From Ascaphus truei (Eukaryota > Chordata > Amphibia > Anura > Ascaphidae): a DNA stretch of 64,000 bases. The notes under the pieces are model-generated. The model had not been told where the DNA came from, ran no database searches, and worked only from the letters and a program-made list of their open reading frames with translations. The position numbers and the translations under genes were made by a program. Position 1 is the stretch's first letter. Each line of letters starts with the position of its first letter. The DNA is taken from NCBI GenBank assembly GCA_036426205.1, contig CM071579.1, positions 21,356,603-21,420,602 on the forward strand, in the 5' to 3' direction. This document shows, piece by piece, positions 9,711 through 20,690 of the stretch.

Positions 9711-10430
9711 TTTGAAAGTGAGGAACTTTATAACTACCCTCCCTCTGTGTCTGTGACATATTCCAATTTTGTCCTTTTTTCTTCAATGGTCAACAAAGTG
9801 GAATAAAACTGTGGCCTGAGTCCTGCCTACCTCAACCATACACTATATACGTAAGAAGTACACAGCATCTGTCATATGTTTAGTCGTATACTGTAGTACA
9901 CATAGGGGCCTATGCATCACGGCACCTGTGAAACAGGTAACTGGGGCAAAAAAATGGCCTCAGATGGGACAATGAAAAAAAAAATCTTTGCTTTGACTGG
10001 GAGGTTTCCCTGTGTGGTGCTGTTCTTTTGCTATATAAAAGGTGTCAGATTTGACAGAACATTTCTAATGTGACTGTTTTTTCCTGCACAAATTTCACAG
10101 AAATCATTTTCATCAGTTTAAGAAGGAAGGAAGAATATTTAGGACAGACAATAGGGCCCTGCGCCATGTCACATCTAGTGGGGTTTCCATAATATTTTAG
10201 ACGGTAACATTTACTTGCAAACATATACTATGGTGTAAATTCCACCCAGAGCAAAATAACATGTGTCCAAGTGCATTCATTATAAGAAGTATACATAATA
10301 CAATCCTGTTAAAACTCCGAGCATCACAGTTCAGATATTACACCAATGTATCAAGGCAAATTTGAAGCAACACAGCCACGAATTGTGTCTTTTTCATCTT
10401 GTGTCTCTTTGCTTCAATGTATTAAGACAG
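9711..10430. other. No recognisable gene
   Basis: Contains ordinary A/T-rich sequence only. No element boundaries were recognised. Confidence 0.35.
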
Positions 10431-10520
10431 GGGTTCCCAACTCCAGTGCCCAAGACCCTCCAACAGGTCAGGTTTTCAGGATATCCCTGATTCAGCACAG
10501 GTGGCTCAATCAGTGGCTGG
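10431..10520. mobile_element. Foldback repeat P, copy 2 (collapsed)
   Basis: AGGGGTTCCCAACTCCAGTG, CAACAGGTCAGGTTTTCAGG and GGTGGCTCAATCAGTGGCTG, then straight to GGGATATCC. The right arm is mostly deleted. Confidence 0.8.
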
Positions 10521-11030
10521 GATATCCTTAAAAAAAATAAAGTATTGAGCCCGCTGTCCCTCCAAAGGTTCTCCCTCGGCTACCAGGTTCCTCCCTGCTG
10601 CTCCTAATCTCCCGTGATCAGCGGGGCACACTCGACAGGCAATTTTACAAAAATAAGAGCGCATGAAATGAAATCTAAAGAAACCCGAATTTAGTGCATA
10701 ATCTTTATCATAAAAGGTAATAAAAACACACAACAAACTACAATATATAAATCAAAAAGTGCCTAAATGACACTGCATACAAATGTAGACCACTAGATCA
10801 AATACTAGGGCTCATACCACATAGGGGCTAAGGGTGCCACCACCCAAACACACACAGGGGGTCCCTAGTTGTTACAGGGGAAGAGAGAGTATACAGGAAC
10901 TGTTTAGATGGAAAAAGTAAGACCTGTGAGCTCAAACACCTCCCGTGTGGAACCCTCGTGATGTAGCTGGGCTTGTGGCAGCAGCGCAGACAGACCGTCG
11001 TCACGGACATGCGTCGCTGCGTGATGACGT
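10521..11030. other. No recognisable gene
   Basis: No coding pattern. The last ~60 bases (GTCGTCACGGACATGCG...) lead into the minus-strand hammerhead-like tail and may be part of that element. Confidence 0.35.
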
Positions 11031-11032
11031 CA

Positions 11033-11053
11033 CATTACGCGTTTCGTGTCAAG
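11033..11053 (-). ncRNA. Hammerhead-like 3' half cut by minisatellite
   Basis: On the minus strand: CTTGACACGAAACGCGTAAT, i.e. GAA, palindrome ACGCGT and A at position 17. The normal stem II is missing because GT-rich minisatellite sequence abuts it on the 5' side. Decayed copy. Confidence 0.4.
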
Positions 11054-11838
11054 GTGTGTGTGCGAATGTGTGTGTGTGAATGAGTGTGAATGTGTGTGTG
11101 TGAATGTGTGTGTGTGTGTGTGTGTGAATGTGTGTGAGTAAGTGTGAAGGTGTGAGTGAGTACTGAATGTGTGTAAGTGTGAGTGAGTGCAAATGTGTGT
11201 GAGTGAGTGCGAATATGTGTGGGTGTGTTAGTAAGTGTGAATGTGTGAATGTGTGTGAGTATGAGTGTGAATGGGTGTGCGTTTGAATGTGTGTGTATGT
11301 GAGTTAGTGCGAATGAGTGTGAGTGTGAATGTATGAATGTGTGTGTGAATGTGTGTGTGTGTGTGTGTGTGAATGTGTGTGAGTAAGTGTGAATGTGTGT
11401 GAGTGCAAAACAGTGTGTGAGTGTGAATGTGTGAGTGAGTATGAATGTGTGTAAGTGTGAGTGAGTGCAAATGTGTGTGAGTGCAAATGTGTGTGAGTGA
11501 GTGCGAATTTGTGTGGGTGTGTGAATGTGAGTGTGAATGTGTGTCAGTGTGAATGTGTGTGAGTATGAGTGTGTGAATGAGTATGCATGCGACTGTGTGT
11601 GTGTATGTGAGTTAGTGCGAATGAGTGTGAATGTGTGTGTGTGTGCGAATGTGTGTGAGTGCAAAAGAGTGTGTGAGTGTGACTGTGTGAGTGAGTATGG
11701 ATGTGTGTAAGTGTGAGTGAGTGCGAATGTGTGTGGGTGTGTGGGTGTGTGAATGTGAGTGAGTGTGAATGTGAGTGAGTGTGTGGGTGTGTGAATGTGA
11801 GTGAGTGCGAATGTGAGTGAGTGTGAATGTGTCTGGGT
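11047..11838. repeat. GT-rich minisatellite (TGTGTGAGTGTGAATG type)
   Basis: About 790 bases of variant units made from TGTG, TGAG, TGAA and TGCGAA. Higher-order repetition is visible: the block around 11040-11230 recurs near 11340-11520 and 11620-11740. Minus-strand open frames of up to 274 codons encode only His/Thr/Ser repeats and are repeat artefacts. Confidence 0.95.
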
Positions 11839-12639
11839 GTTAGAGACCTGTGCTGGCATTATCCTGGCTGTGCGCTTTGCACACTAGGAGATGGTTCCTT
11901 TGACAGTCCGGTTGGCACAGAGCTCGGATCAGTTCATCGTTCATGCTGTGCCTGCTCTTTATGGCTATGTTCAGTGCCATTAATAACACACCTTTCCGTA
12001 GGAAAAAAACAATGTCAGCTTCAAACATCAGCAAAGTAATTGAAAAGGGAGAAAATATCTGCAAAAGCTATAAGAAAGTCAGAGTAAAAAGCCTTGCGCT
12101 CGGGTCCCAGAGGCAGATCTCCACTGAGCAGTCTTGCTGTAAATGATTGCAGAGCAATTTTTTTTTTACCCTTGATTTAAAAGCCAAATCTCCTTGAGTA
12201 CAGAACATGTGGAAGTCAAGTAAATCTCTGGAGAAACACATTTCCTTTTAGAAAGGTCCTGGTGTGATTTTCTTCTATCTGACAGATTATCAAATCCATT
12301 TCCATATCTATTCCTTCCCTCCTAAAGAGGGAGGGGGGGGGGGGGGGAGGAGAAGAGGCAACAGAAGCCTCTGGTTCACAAAATCCATAAATCCCTCTTA
12401 GAGCAAATCAATTTCTATTCCTGTCAACAGGTTGAATCAATATATAAACACTTTTATATGCTAATAAGAAGGAGCTAAACTTTGCAAATCAAGTCCAGAG
12501 CTTACAGTTCTGTATCTCACAAACACGCAGGTCCAAATGTCACCTCCACACGGCCCATCTGCTACATGCACAGCACTGTAATATGCAGGAATATGCTGGG
12601 CCCCCTATAGCTGTACAAAGACTCACTGCTCCGGAGATA
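11839..12639. other. No recognisable gene
   Basis: Unique-looking sequence with a G-run at 12331-12347. Nothing could be supported. Confidence 0.35.
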
Positions 12640-12690
12640 GTGCTGACGTGATGTCTACTGTGCTACTGTGGCACCTTCATCAGGAGTAGA
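12640..12690 (-). ncRNA. Hammerhead-like motif with intact CTGATGA box
   Basis: On the minus strand the exact core box CTGATGA (12683-12677) is followed by AGGTGCC, a loop and AGCAC, a partly kept stem II, then AGTAGACATCACGTC where GAAAC plus a short palindrome is expected. The first half is consensus and the second half is decayed. Confidence 0.45.
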
Positions 12691-13065
12691 CGTTCCCACC
12701 ATCAAACACCACCGAGTAAATACATGAAGGCCGGGGCGTGGGGCAAGATCGGGAGCTTACTTCCTGTTCTTTATTTGAGCAAGAACCTAATAAGCAGGAA
12801 TGCCCCATAATTAGAGAGGGCAGAGGGGCAGGTAAAGCCCAGAACTGCATTAGCGAAGGATTTTGGGGGTACCACTAAAGTCCTTGTACATTCGGATGAT
12901 GCTACTGTAAGTAAAGGGCTGTGTGCACTGTCAAATTTACATCAGCACGAGCTAGCGATATTAATATTCATATCATATTGTCCGTTATACATAGTGCAGA
13001 GGAAGTTGTTTCATTAGGCAGAGAGAGGTCTGCGTACTGACTAACATGATCTCTGAAATGATATA
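12691..13065. other. No recognisable gene
   Basis: Flanking DNA of the Tc1 element. No coding pattern. Confidence 0.35.
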
Positions 13066-13268
13066 CAGTGGTGTGAAAAAGAAAGGACACCCTCTTTGAA
13101 TTCCATGATTTTACATATCAGGACATAATAACAATCATCTGTTCCTTAGCAGGTCTTAAAATTAGGTAAATACAACCTCAGATGAACAACAACACATGAC
13201 ATATTACACCGTGTCATGATTTATTTAACAAAAATAAAGCCAAAATGGAGAAGCCATATGTGAAAAAC
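13066..13268. repeat. Tc1 terminal inverted repeat, left
   Basis: Matches the reverse complement of 14772-14974 with few differences. Inner edge at GCCATATGTGAAAAAC. Confidence 0.95.
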
Positions 13269-14241
13269 ACCTTATGATTCAATAGCTTGTAGAACCACCT
13301 TTAGCAGCAATAACTTGAAGTAATCGTTTTCTGTATGATTTTATCAATCTCTCACATCGTTGTGGAGGAATTTTGGCCCATTCTTCTTTACAACGTTGCT
13401 TCAGTTCATTGAGGTTTGTGGGCATTTGTTTATGCACAGCTCTCTTAAGGTCCAGCCACAGCATTTCAATCGGGTTGAGGTCTGGACTTTGACTGGGCCA
13501 TTGCAACACCTTGATTCTTTTCTTTTTCAGCCATTCTGTTGTAGATTTGCTGGTGTGCTTGGGATCATTGTCCTGTTGCATGACCCAATTTCGGCCAAGC
13601 TTTAGCAGTCGGACATATGGCCTTACATTTGACTCTAGAATACTTTGGTATACAGAGGAGTTCATGGTTGACTCAATGACTGCAAGGTTCCCAGGTGCTG
13701 TGGCTGCAAAATAAGCCCAAATCATCACCCCTCCACCACCGTGCTTGACAGTTGGTATGAGGTGTTTGTGCTGATATGTTTTGTTTGTCGTTCACCAAAC
13801 GTGGTACTGTGCATTAAAGCCAAACATCTCCACTTTGTTCTCGTCTGTCCAAAGGACATTGTTCCAGAAGTCTTGTGGTTTGTTCAGATGTAACTTTGCA
13901 AACCTAAGCCGTGCTGCCATGTTCTTTTTAGAACGAGGCTTTCTCCTGGCAACCCTTCCAAACAAACCATACTTGTTCAGTCTTTTTCTAATTGTAGTGA
14001 CATGAACTTTAACATGCTATCTGAGGCCTGTAGAGTCTGAGATTTAACTCTTGGTTTTTTTGCAACTTCTCTGAGCATTGCACTGTCTGACCTTGGGGTG
14101 AATTTGCTGAGACGTCCACTCCTGGGAAGATTGGCAATTGTCTTGAATGTTTTCTACTTTTGAATAATCTTTCTCACTGTAGAATGATGGACTTTAAATT
14201 GTTTGGAAATTGCCTTATAACCCTTCCCAGATTGATGGGCA

Positions 14242-14529
14242 AGAGAAAAACAAATGGGGTGCTCCACCCAGTGATACTCTATCCAATAGGACAATATAAG
14301 TAGATAATAACTCCAATGTTGGATCTAAGGAGTGGGTATATGTATGAAATGACCCGTGACTCCTTGATAAAGGACCTACCGGTCCGAAACGCGTAGGAGG
14401 TGCGTTTTTGTCCCCATGAGGGTATTTCTGTCACCAGTCATGCACTGAAATAAAGGACATTTACTTTTATTCCACCTGGCTCCCTGGCTCCCTGGCTGTG
14501 CGCCATTTGCTGTTGTTTGTTGCTGTTCT
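14242..14529 (+). mobile_element. Hammerhead-bearing element with 14-bp target duplication
   Basis: A 288-bp segment flanked by exact 14-base copies of CAGATTGATGGGCA (14228-14241 and 14530-14543), a sequence that belongs to the interrupted transposase gene. It has no TIRs and no coding capacity. It contains the best-paired hammerhead-like motif of the window (14360-14399), then AATAAA at about 14448, and ends with repeated TGGCTCCC and CATTTGCTGTTGTTTGTTGC. A target duplication of this length fits Penelope-type or other target-primed retrotransposition. Read as a non-autonomous, retrozyme-like element. Confidence 0.75.
14360..14399 (+). ncRNA. Hammerhead-like motif with all helices paired
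   Basis: Stem I CTCC (14360-14363) pairs with GGAG (14396-14399). Box TTGATAA (14364-14370) replaces CUGANGA. Stem II GGACC (14372-14376) pairs with GGTCC (14381-14385) around loop TACC. GAA is at 14386-14388, stem III is the palindrome ACGCGT (14389-14394), and nucleotide 17 is A (14395). The order and all pairings fit a minimal type I hammerhead. Changes at core positions 3 and 8 should reduce or abolish cleavage. Confidence 0.65.
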
Positions 14530-14771
14530 CAGATTGATGGGCAGCAACAATTGCTTCTCTAAGATCATTGCTGGTGTCTTTCCTCCTTGGCATTGTGTTA
14601 ACATTGTGTTAACACACACCAGAATGCTCCAGACCAGCAAACTGCTAAAACTTCGGCTTTTATAGAGGTGATCACATTTGCTGATGATCAATTAATCAAG
14701 AGCATTTGATTAGCAGCACCTGTCTGCTACTTAGCATCTTAATTCCTATGGAAGCAGCAAGGATGTACTTA

Positions 14772-14974
14772 GTTTTTCACACATGGCTTTTCCATTTTGG
14801 CTTTATTTTTGTTAGATAAATCATGACACGGTGTAATATGTCATGTGTTGTTGTTCATCTGAGGTTGTATTTACCTAATTTTAAGACCTGCTAAGGAACA
14901 GATGATTGTTATTATGGCCTGATATGTAAAACCATAGAATTCAAAGAGGGTATACTTTCTTTTTCACACCACTG
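14772..14974. repeat. Tc1 terminal inverted repeat, right
   Basis: Partner of 13066-13268. Includes GTAATATGTCATGTGTTG and ends CACACCACTG before a TA duplication. Confidence 0.95.
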
Positions 14975-14976
14975 TA

Positions 14977-16635
14977 TATCACCATCAAGACTGTAGTGAT
15001 AAAAATGTACACAGTTGAACACTTTGCGCGCTCCAAGACGTAGGAGGCGCGGAAAAAGAAATGTCCGTCCTCGTAGGGGATTTCGCGATCTGCAATGTTG
15101 GCGGATGGGGCTGATCCTCCAGCCTTCCATTGCATCATCAGTGACTGCGAGCCCATCTGGCACTCAGAGGGTTAATACACTGTGGGTGGTCTGTATGAAG
15201 ACTTCTTACGTATGACGCACAGCGTGATGTCTGAAATGACTTTGGCCGCGTTGTGTCGGGTGACCCGTCCGATTATTGCAATTGAAATACAAACAATAAT
15301 AGCTGGACTTTTTTTTTTAAACGACCAGTATTATTAATGATCAATTATTACTCTGATATATCTTACAATCGTCATCACGTGAAAATATGAACTTTCCCTA
15401 ATATTTTTAATGCTGCGTCTAAAAAATGTGTCATTGATATATACAGTGGCGCAGAATTAGAAGAATTCGAAGTGCTTTAAATTGCTAAGAAACTAAACAG
15501 AGGTTTTTGGATTTACACAGTTATTGTTCTGCCGCACAGATACAGATACAATGTTTCTTAAGTACATACAGTATGTATACCATCCACATCTGTACATCAC
15601 GTGAGTCCCATTTGTCTGCGCCAATATAACATTTTTCTGATGCTTTACGGCACAAACTGGAAATAAATAGGTTGGTACATCAGTGCACACAGACGCAATA
15701 TCATTTGTGATTTTCGTGTGACAATTTAACACCAAAAATTCCATTTGCAATGCTTAGTACACAGGCCCAGAGAGTGTTGGAAAGGATACCGGACTATATA
15801 TTTCACTGATATTGTGCATGGACAGAAGGTGGCTATTATGCAGGGGATACGGAGCCGTGGAGGGGCATTTTTGGGTTAATTTCCCCCCTTTTTTTTTAAT
15901 GAACAACATGTCTAAAACTCTCACACAAGAAGCCGGACTTATTTACTGCTTTTAATTCGCTTCTGCATGTAGGGTAAATAGTTTATATGTGTGTGTGTAT
16001 ATTTGGGTTGCACTCAATTAAAAACAGAATAAATTATATTTCCTGCGCACATAGTGCAGATTTTCTCAGCAAGTTACTGTGAACCACAGCAGCTCTCTCA
16101 TTAAAAGAAAAACATCTTTAAACGGCAGATTACACCAAAATCAACAGAGAAATAAAAATATAACTGTGCTAATTATTAGCATTAAAGAAATTGCTTTGGC
16201 TTCATTTTAATCTGCGATTATTAAGCCGTTCCTATAAAAGCTGTTAAAACCAAAGGGTACCAATAGAGGTGGCATGTTTAGTCATTTAAATATGTGAGAT
16301 TTACACCTTGAGAAATATCAGGAAGCTATAAGTATTTGAAAATGTTTAAAAATGTTTCATGTCTTCCCTTGTAACCAAATGCGATGGGTCACGGCTACCT
16401 CTGCAATCCATCCTGGTTTCCAACAAGAGAATATGGCCCAGCAAAAGCAGCCCTTGGTTGCAGGATGGGGCAATAAGATTGTGTGTATTAAGGATTCCCG
16501 AATCCCTCCGTTTAAAAGTGGCCCTGCTGTATATGAGGGTTCAGTAACACTTTATACTGCAGCAATGTTTGAGATTAGGGCTATAAACATAGATAACGTA
16601 TGAGGCAAAATACCCTGTATAGATGTGTATGTATG
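14977..16635. other. No recognisable gene
   Basis: About 1.65 kb with no legible coding domain or element end. Open frames of 60-90 codons overlap on both strands and look random. Confidence 0.4.
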
Positions 16636-16638
16636 TAT

Positions 16639-16830
16639 GTCTTTATTTATATAGCGCGATTAATGTACATAGCGCGTCACAGCAGTAATACACGTGACAA
16701 TCATATAAATAACAAATAATATAAATAACAAATAAAGAGAATAAGTGCTTCCGACATAAAAGTAACATTTAGGAAAAGGAGTCCCTGCTCCGAAGAGCTT
16801 ACAATCTAATTGGTTGGTAGGAAGAACGTC
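16639..16830 (+). repeat. TATAGCGC...GAGCTTACAATCTAA interspersed repeat
   Basis: TTTATTTATATAGCGC, then AGTCCCTGCTCCGAAGAGCT, TACAATCTAATTGGTTGG and CAGAGACAGTAGGTG. Same family as 23243-23420 and similar in layout to the SINE-like copies at 29005 and 63893. Non-coding. Confidence 0.75.
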
Positions 16831-17784
16831 CAGAGACAGTAGGTGTGCAAACTTTTCACAAATTACGTGAAAATGACAAAAAACAACACAGTTCACCATA
16901 AACTATTTGCAGGGATCCCATGGCTAATTTGCCGGTCCCGCTGCTCATGTGACATCGTTATTATTTATTTTTAATGCACGTAATGGAAAATGTCTTCTTT
17001 TTCGGGGGGCGGGGGGTGGTAGGGTGGGGGAAGCAGAATTTTGCCAGGTTTCTTTTTTTTTAACAGTCCAACCCTCTCTTGAAAATGCAGCTAGATTGCA
17101 ATAATTCTGACCGAGATTAGCAAATGGATAAAACGCTGTTTGCCCACGTATAATACCTTGATGTTTAATATGCTGCAGTATGAATGAATAGCAAGTATGA
17201 CCGGCACCTTCTTCCCTATAGATTAAAGAGGAAACGATTGCAGTGTTTTCTAGCACTGGGATTTGTCTTATCCCACAACTACCTGGGAAATAGGAGCCTG
17301 TCTCCGATCGAGCTCCGGTCACCGCTGATCGGAGCTTTGTGTATTACTTCCTACAGAAGGATAGCCTTCTACAGATGAGTAATGTGTTTGTTTTGCAAAG
17401 CTGTGCGGCGCTCCATAGAAATGAACATGTCCCATTAAACATGTGTATATATATATACAGTATATAAAAGCCCCTCGCTTTATGCTGCTGCTGTGCTTTC
17501 TGGGTCGCAGGAAGTGGCAGTTCCCATGTTGTCTGCGGCTTCTCTGATGCTCGTTTCTTAGCAAGAGAAAAACTGCATAAGACAGAGAATGCCGCGGAGA
17601 CCTAATTATACCTCAGCGTTACCTCCCGCTGCAAAGAAGCCAGATCCTTTATCACTCTGCCAACTGGAGGCAGCGGCTTTTCTGGGGAGGGGGGATATTA
17701 GTAACCCCTTCACTGCCAGAGGAGATGGTAGCACTGTGCAAAGCAATGCCTTGTATGTAATGTATAACCCGGCTCGCTTAATGT
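16831..17784. other. No recognisable gene
   Basis: Includes a short TATATA run near 17450-17465 and G/C runs near 17005-17045. No element was identified. Confidence 0.35.
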
Positions 17785-17891
17785 AACCATGTACTTGTCA
17801 TCATAACTCTGTGCCCAGGATAATGCGTGGAAACGAGAGGTAACTCTCACTGTATTACTTCCTGGTAACACATGTTATAAATAAATACATG
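17785..17891 (+). mobile_element. 3' end of a CR1-superfamily LINE
   Basis: CTCTGTGCCCAGGATAATGC, GAGAGGTAACTCTCACTGTA, TTACTTCCTGGTAACA and a TAAATAAATA tail. This is the reverse complement of the 3' end of the LINE at 59609-60346, so it is a severely 5'-truncated copy in plus orientation. Confidence 0.8.
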
Positions 17892-17959
17892 TCACAGTGG
17901 GCCCTCTCTGATATATATGCTATAGATATGATGTATTTATAAGGCTTCAATATGAAGTA

Positions 17960-18514
17960 GAGCACAGAATATAGAAACATAGCATTTACGGGAATATTAG
18001 AACTACTTGGTCACTGTATCTGCCGATTTTCCCATTTGCTGTTAAACCTCAGACCCTATTTCATGGTTTTCTTTGGTATTTAGCCTTATTTCCATCCCAA
18101 GTGTATTTTAATTCCCTTACTGTATTAGGCCCTACCACCTCTGTTGGGAAGCTACTCCATGAAGCCACCACCCTTTCCATGAATGAAGAAGTGTCTCCTC
18201 ATATTTCTCCCTCCACACCACCATCCTCTTCCTCTTACTTCTGTCTTAAGCTTTAGTGACGGAGCGATTCTCTCTTGTGCTTCTGCCTTTGCAGATCTGA
18301 TTATTTGCTCAGCCTCCTTCTGCCTGATACAGTTCTGTCTTCCTCCCTCTGCTTATATTTCCTAAAATCTGAATTTTTAGCCTTTACAATCAATACCGGC
18401 CACCAGACTTTGAGAACCACCTGTTTTCTTTCCCTTGTGCCTTTACTGACCCGCCGGGCACACAGGTCTGTTACGTTTGGTATTTCATCTTTTAGTTTTT
18501 CGCACTGCTCCTGC
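17960..18514. repeat. Unassigned interspersed-repeat remnant
   Basis: CTACCACCTCTGTTGGGAAG, CTACTCCATGAAGCCACCAC and AAGAAGTGTCTCCTCATATT resemble the untranslated part of a dispersed vertebrate repeat, but I cannot place it. No coding domain. Confidence 0.3.
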
Positions 18515-19162
18515 ACTCCCCTCAAATACCTCCACCCAGCCACATAAATACCTCAACCCTGCCAAATAAATACCCCCACCCAGCCAAAACAATACTTCCA
18601 CCCAGCCACATAAATACCTCAACCCTGCCAAATAAATACCTCCACCCAGCCAAAAAAATACTTCCACCCTGCCAAATAAATACCTCCACCCTGCCAAAGA
18701 AACACCCCCACTCTGCTAAATAAATTCCTCAACCCTGCCAAATAAATACCCCCACCCTGCCAAATAAATACCCCCACCATGCAAAATAAATACCCCCTCC
18801 ATGCCNNNNNNNNNNNNNNNNNNNNNNNNNNNNNNNNNNNNNNNNNNNNNNNNNNNNNNNNNNNNNNNNNNNNNNNNNNNNNNNNNNNNNNNNNNNNNNN
18901 NACCCTGCTAGATAATACCTCCACCCTGCCACAATACCTCCACCACTGACCAAATAAATACCTCCACCCTGCCAGATAAAAATATCCCCACCCTGCCAGA
19001 TAAATACCTCCACCCTGCCAGATAAATATCTCCACCCTGCCAGATAAATAATCTCCACCCTGCCAGATATAACCCTTCCCCCCGCCAGATAAATATCTCC
19101 ACCCTGCCAGATAAATACCTCCACCCTGCCAGATAAAATACCTCCATCCTGCCAAATAATTC
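18515..19162. repeat. 22-bp minisatellite array 1, with assembly gap
   Basis: Tandem units of about 22 bases, consensus TACCTCCACCCTGCCAGATA plus AA. The left part carries variant units (CAGCCACATAAA, CAGCCAAAACAA) and the right part more uniform CCAGATAAA units. Since 22 is not a multiple of 3, every frame reads a 22-residue repeat such as YLAGWRYLSGRVEVFIWQGG on the minus strand. These are not genes. Confidence 0.97.
18806..18901. other. Assembly gap (96 N)
   Basis: A run of N inside the 22-bp array. The true array length is unknown. Confidence 0.99.
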
Positions 19163-19712
19163 CTTCAATATTTTCTATCTCGTTAAAGTCAGCCCTCCTG
19201 AAATGTAAAAGCTTAGTTTTTGTGTGGTATGACTGCACCTGGTCCCGCACTTACAGAGGCGCCGCGCTCATCCCCGGCCCAACTTCTGGCATCCCTGCTA
19301 CCATGCAAAGTCACATGATGACGCGTCGGCTTGACAAGAGGCCTGCACATCATGTGAAGTATCACACATCCAGGATGGTAAGAGACATCACACACAGACA
19401 CAGTTCACCGGGCCGCACCATACTCCCAGCCGGCCCGCCTGCTACAGATGTAGTAAGGCTCAGTGCCCACTGGTGCCAAAGTCGAAGAAGCAAATGTTTG
19501 TGGCCCAATGGTAGTCTGTGGCCTCAATCTACTGCAGGGGGGTTTTGCTTCTGAATGGGACCCCCCACAGTGTTAATTCTCCGCAGTCGTGTGGACTTTG
19601 GGTGGCAAAGGAAGACCATTAGCTTAACGGCATCTGTATGTACACACTAAAAAAGAAAGCAACTACTGTAGACACTGTAAACTATATACAGCCCGCCGGC
19701 AAAAGGTTATTT
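19163..19712. repeat. Spacer copy 1 of tandem duplication
   Basis: Begins TTCCTTCAATATTTTCTATC, includes TGTGTGGTATGACTGCACCT and ACATGATGACGCGTCGG, and ends CCCGCCGGCAAAAGGTTATT. It is almost the same as 20130-20686, differing mostly by scattered one-base gains and losses. No gene. Both copies directly follow a 22-bp array. Confidence 0.95.
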
Positions 19713-20126
19713 TACCTCCACCCTGCCAAATAAATACCTCCACCCTGCCAAATAAATACCTCCACCCTGCCAGATAAATACCTCCACCCTGCCAAATAAA
19801 TACTTCCACCCTGACAAATAAATACCTCTACCCTGCCAGATAAATACTTCCACCCTGCCAGATAAATACCTCCACCCTGCTAGATAAATACCTCCACCCT
19901 GCCAAATAAATACCTCCACCCTGACAAATAAATACCTCCACCCTGCCAGATAAATATCTCCACCCTGCCAGATAAATACCTCCACCCTGCCAGATAAATA
20001 TCTCCACCCTGCCAGATAAATATCTCCACCCTGCCAGATAAATACCTCCACCCTGCCAGATAAATATCTCCACCCTGCCAGATAAATACCTCCACCCTGC
20101 CAGATAAATACCTCCATCCTGCCAAA
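19713..20126. repeat. 22-bp minisatellite array 2
   Basis: About 19 uninterrupted units of the same CTCCACCCTGCCAGATAAAT repeat, more homogeneous than array 1. It lies between the two spacer copies. Confidence 0.97.
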
Positions 20127-20690
20127 TAATTCCTTCAATATTTTCCTATCTCTGTAAAGTCAGCCCTCCTGAAATGTAAAAGCTTAGTTTTTGTGTGGTA
20201 TGACTGCACCTGGTCCCGCACTTACAGAGGCGCCGCGCTCATCCCCGGCCCAACTTCTGGCATCTCCTGCTACCATGCAAAGTCACATGATGACGCGTCG
20301 CCTTGACAAGAGGCCCTGCACATCATGTGAAGTCATCACACATCCAGTATTGGTAAGAGACATCACACACAGACACAGTTCACCGGGCCGCACCATACTC
20401 CCAGCCGGCCCTGCATACAGATGTAGTAAGGCTCAGTGCCCACTGGTGCCAAAGTCGAAGAAGCAAATGTTTGTGGCACCAATGGTAGTCTGTGGCCTCA
20501 ATCTCACTGCAGGGGGGTCTTTGCTTCTGAATGGGACCCCCCACAGTGTTAATTCTCCGCAGTCGTGTGACTTTGGGTGGCAAAGGAAGACCATTAGCTT
20601 AACGGCATCTGTATGTACACACTAAAAAAGAAAGCAACTACTGTATGACACTGTAACTATATACATCCCGCCGGCAAAAGGTTATTTTTC
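20127..20690. repeat. Spacer copy 2 of tandem duplication
   Basis: Second copy of 19163-19712. Differences include AGGCCCTGCACATC against AGGCCTGCACATC and AAGTCATCACACATCC against AAGTATCACACATCC. The sequence after 20690 is not repeated. Confidence 0.95.

Larger units (their letters stand above)
13279..14593 (-). pseudogene. Tc1-type transposase, disrupted
   Basis: The start at 14593 gives MPRRKDTSNDLREAIVAAHQ, the N-terminal paired-like helix-turn-helix. The frame is split by the 14242-14543 insertion just after AAHQS. It resumes with KGYKAISKQFKVHHSTVRKI. The C-terminal catalytic part is intact from 13728: VMQQDNDPKHTSKS (second Asp block) and WPSQSPDLNPIEMLWLDLKR (third, Glu, of the DDE triad), ending GGSTSY. 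An in-frame TGA at 13794-13792 fits decay of a CGA codon. Other indels lie near 14160-14020. The protein would cut and paste the element at TA sites; this copy cannot. Confidence 0.95.
13066..14974 (-). mobile_element. Complete but dead Tc1/mariner transposon
   Basis: Ends CAGTGGTGTGAAAAAGAAAG (13066) and TTTCTTTTTCACACCACTG (to 14974), with TA target duplications at 13064-13065 and 14975-14976. The terminal inverted repeats are long, 13066-13268 and 14772-14974, 203 bases each. The transposase lies on the minus strand. Removing the insertion at 14242-14543 (one target copy included) leaves about 1.6 kb, a usual Tc1 length. The coding region is broken, but the TIRs look well kept. Confidence 0.97.

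Noticed and set aside
11035..11859. 274-codon minus-strand open frame (His/Thr/Ser-rich)
   Set aside because: It is entirely GT/CA-type minisatellite; the amino-acid pattern mirrors the DNA repeat.
18619..20138. Long minus-strand frames reading GWRYLSGRVEVFIWQGG repeats, one crossing the N gap
   Set aside because: A 22-bp tandem array lacking stops in all minus frames; not coding.
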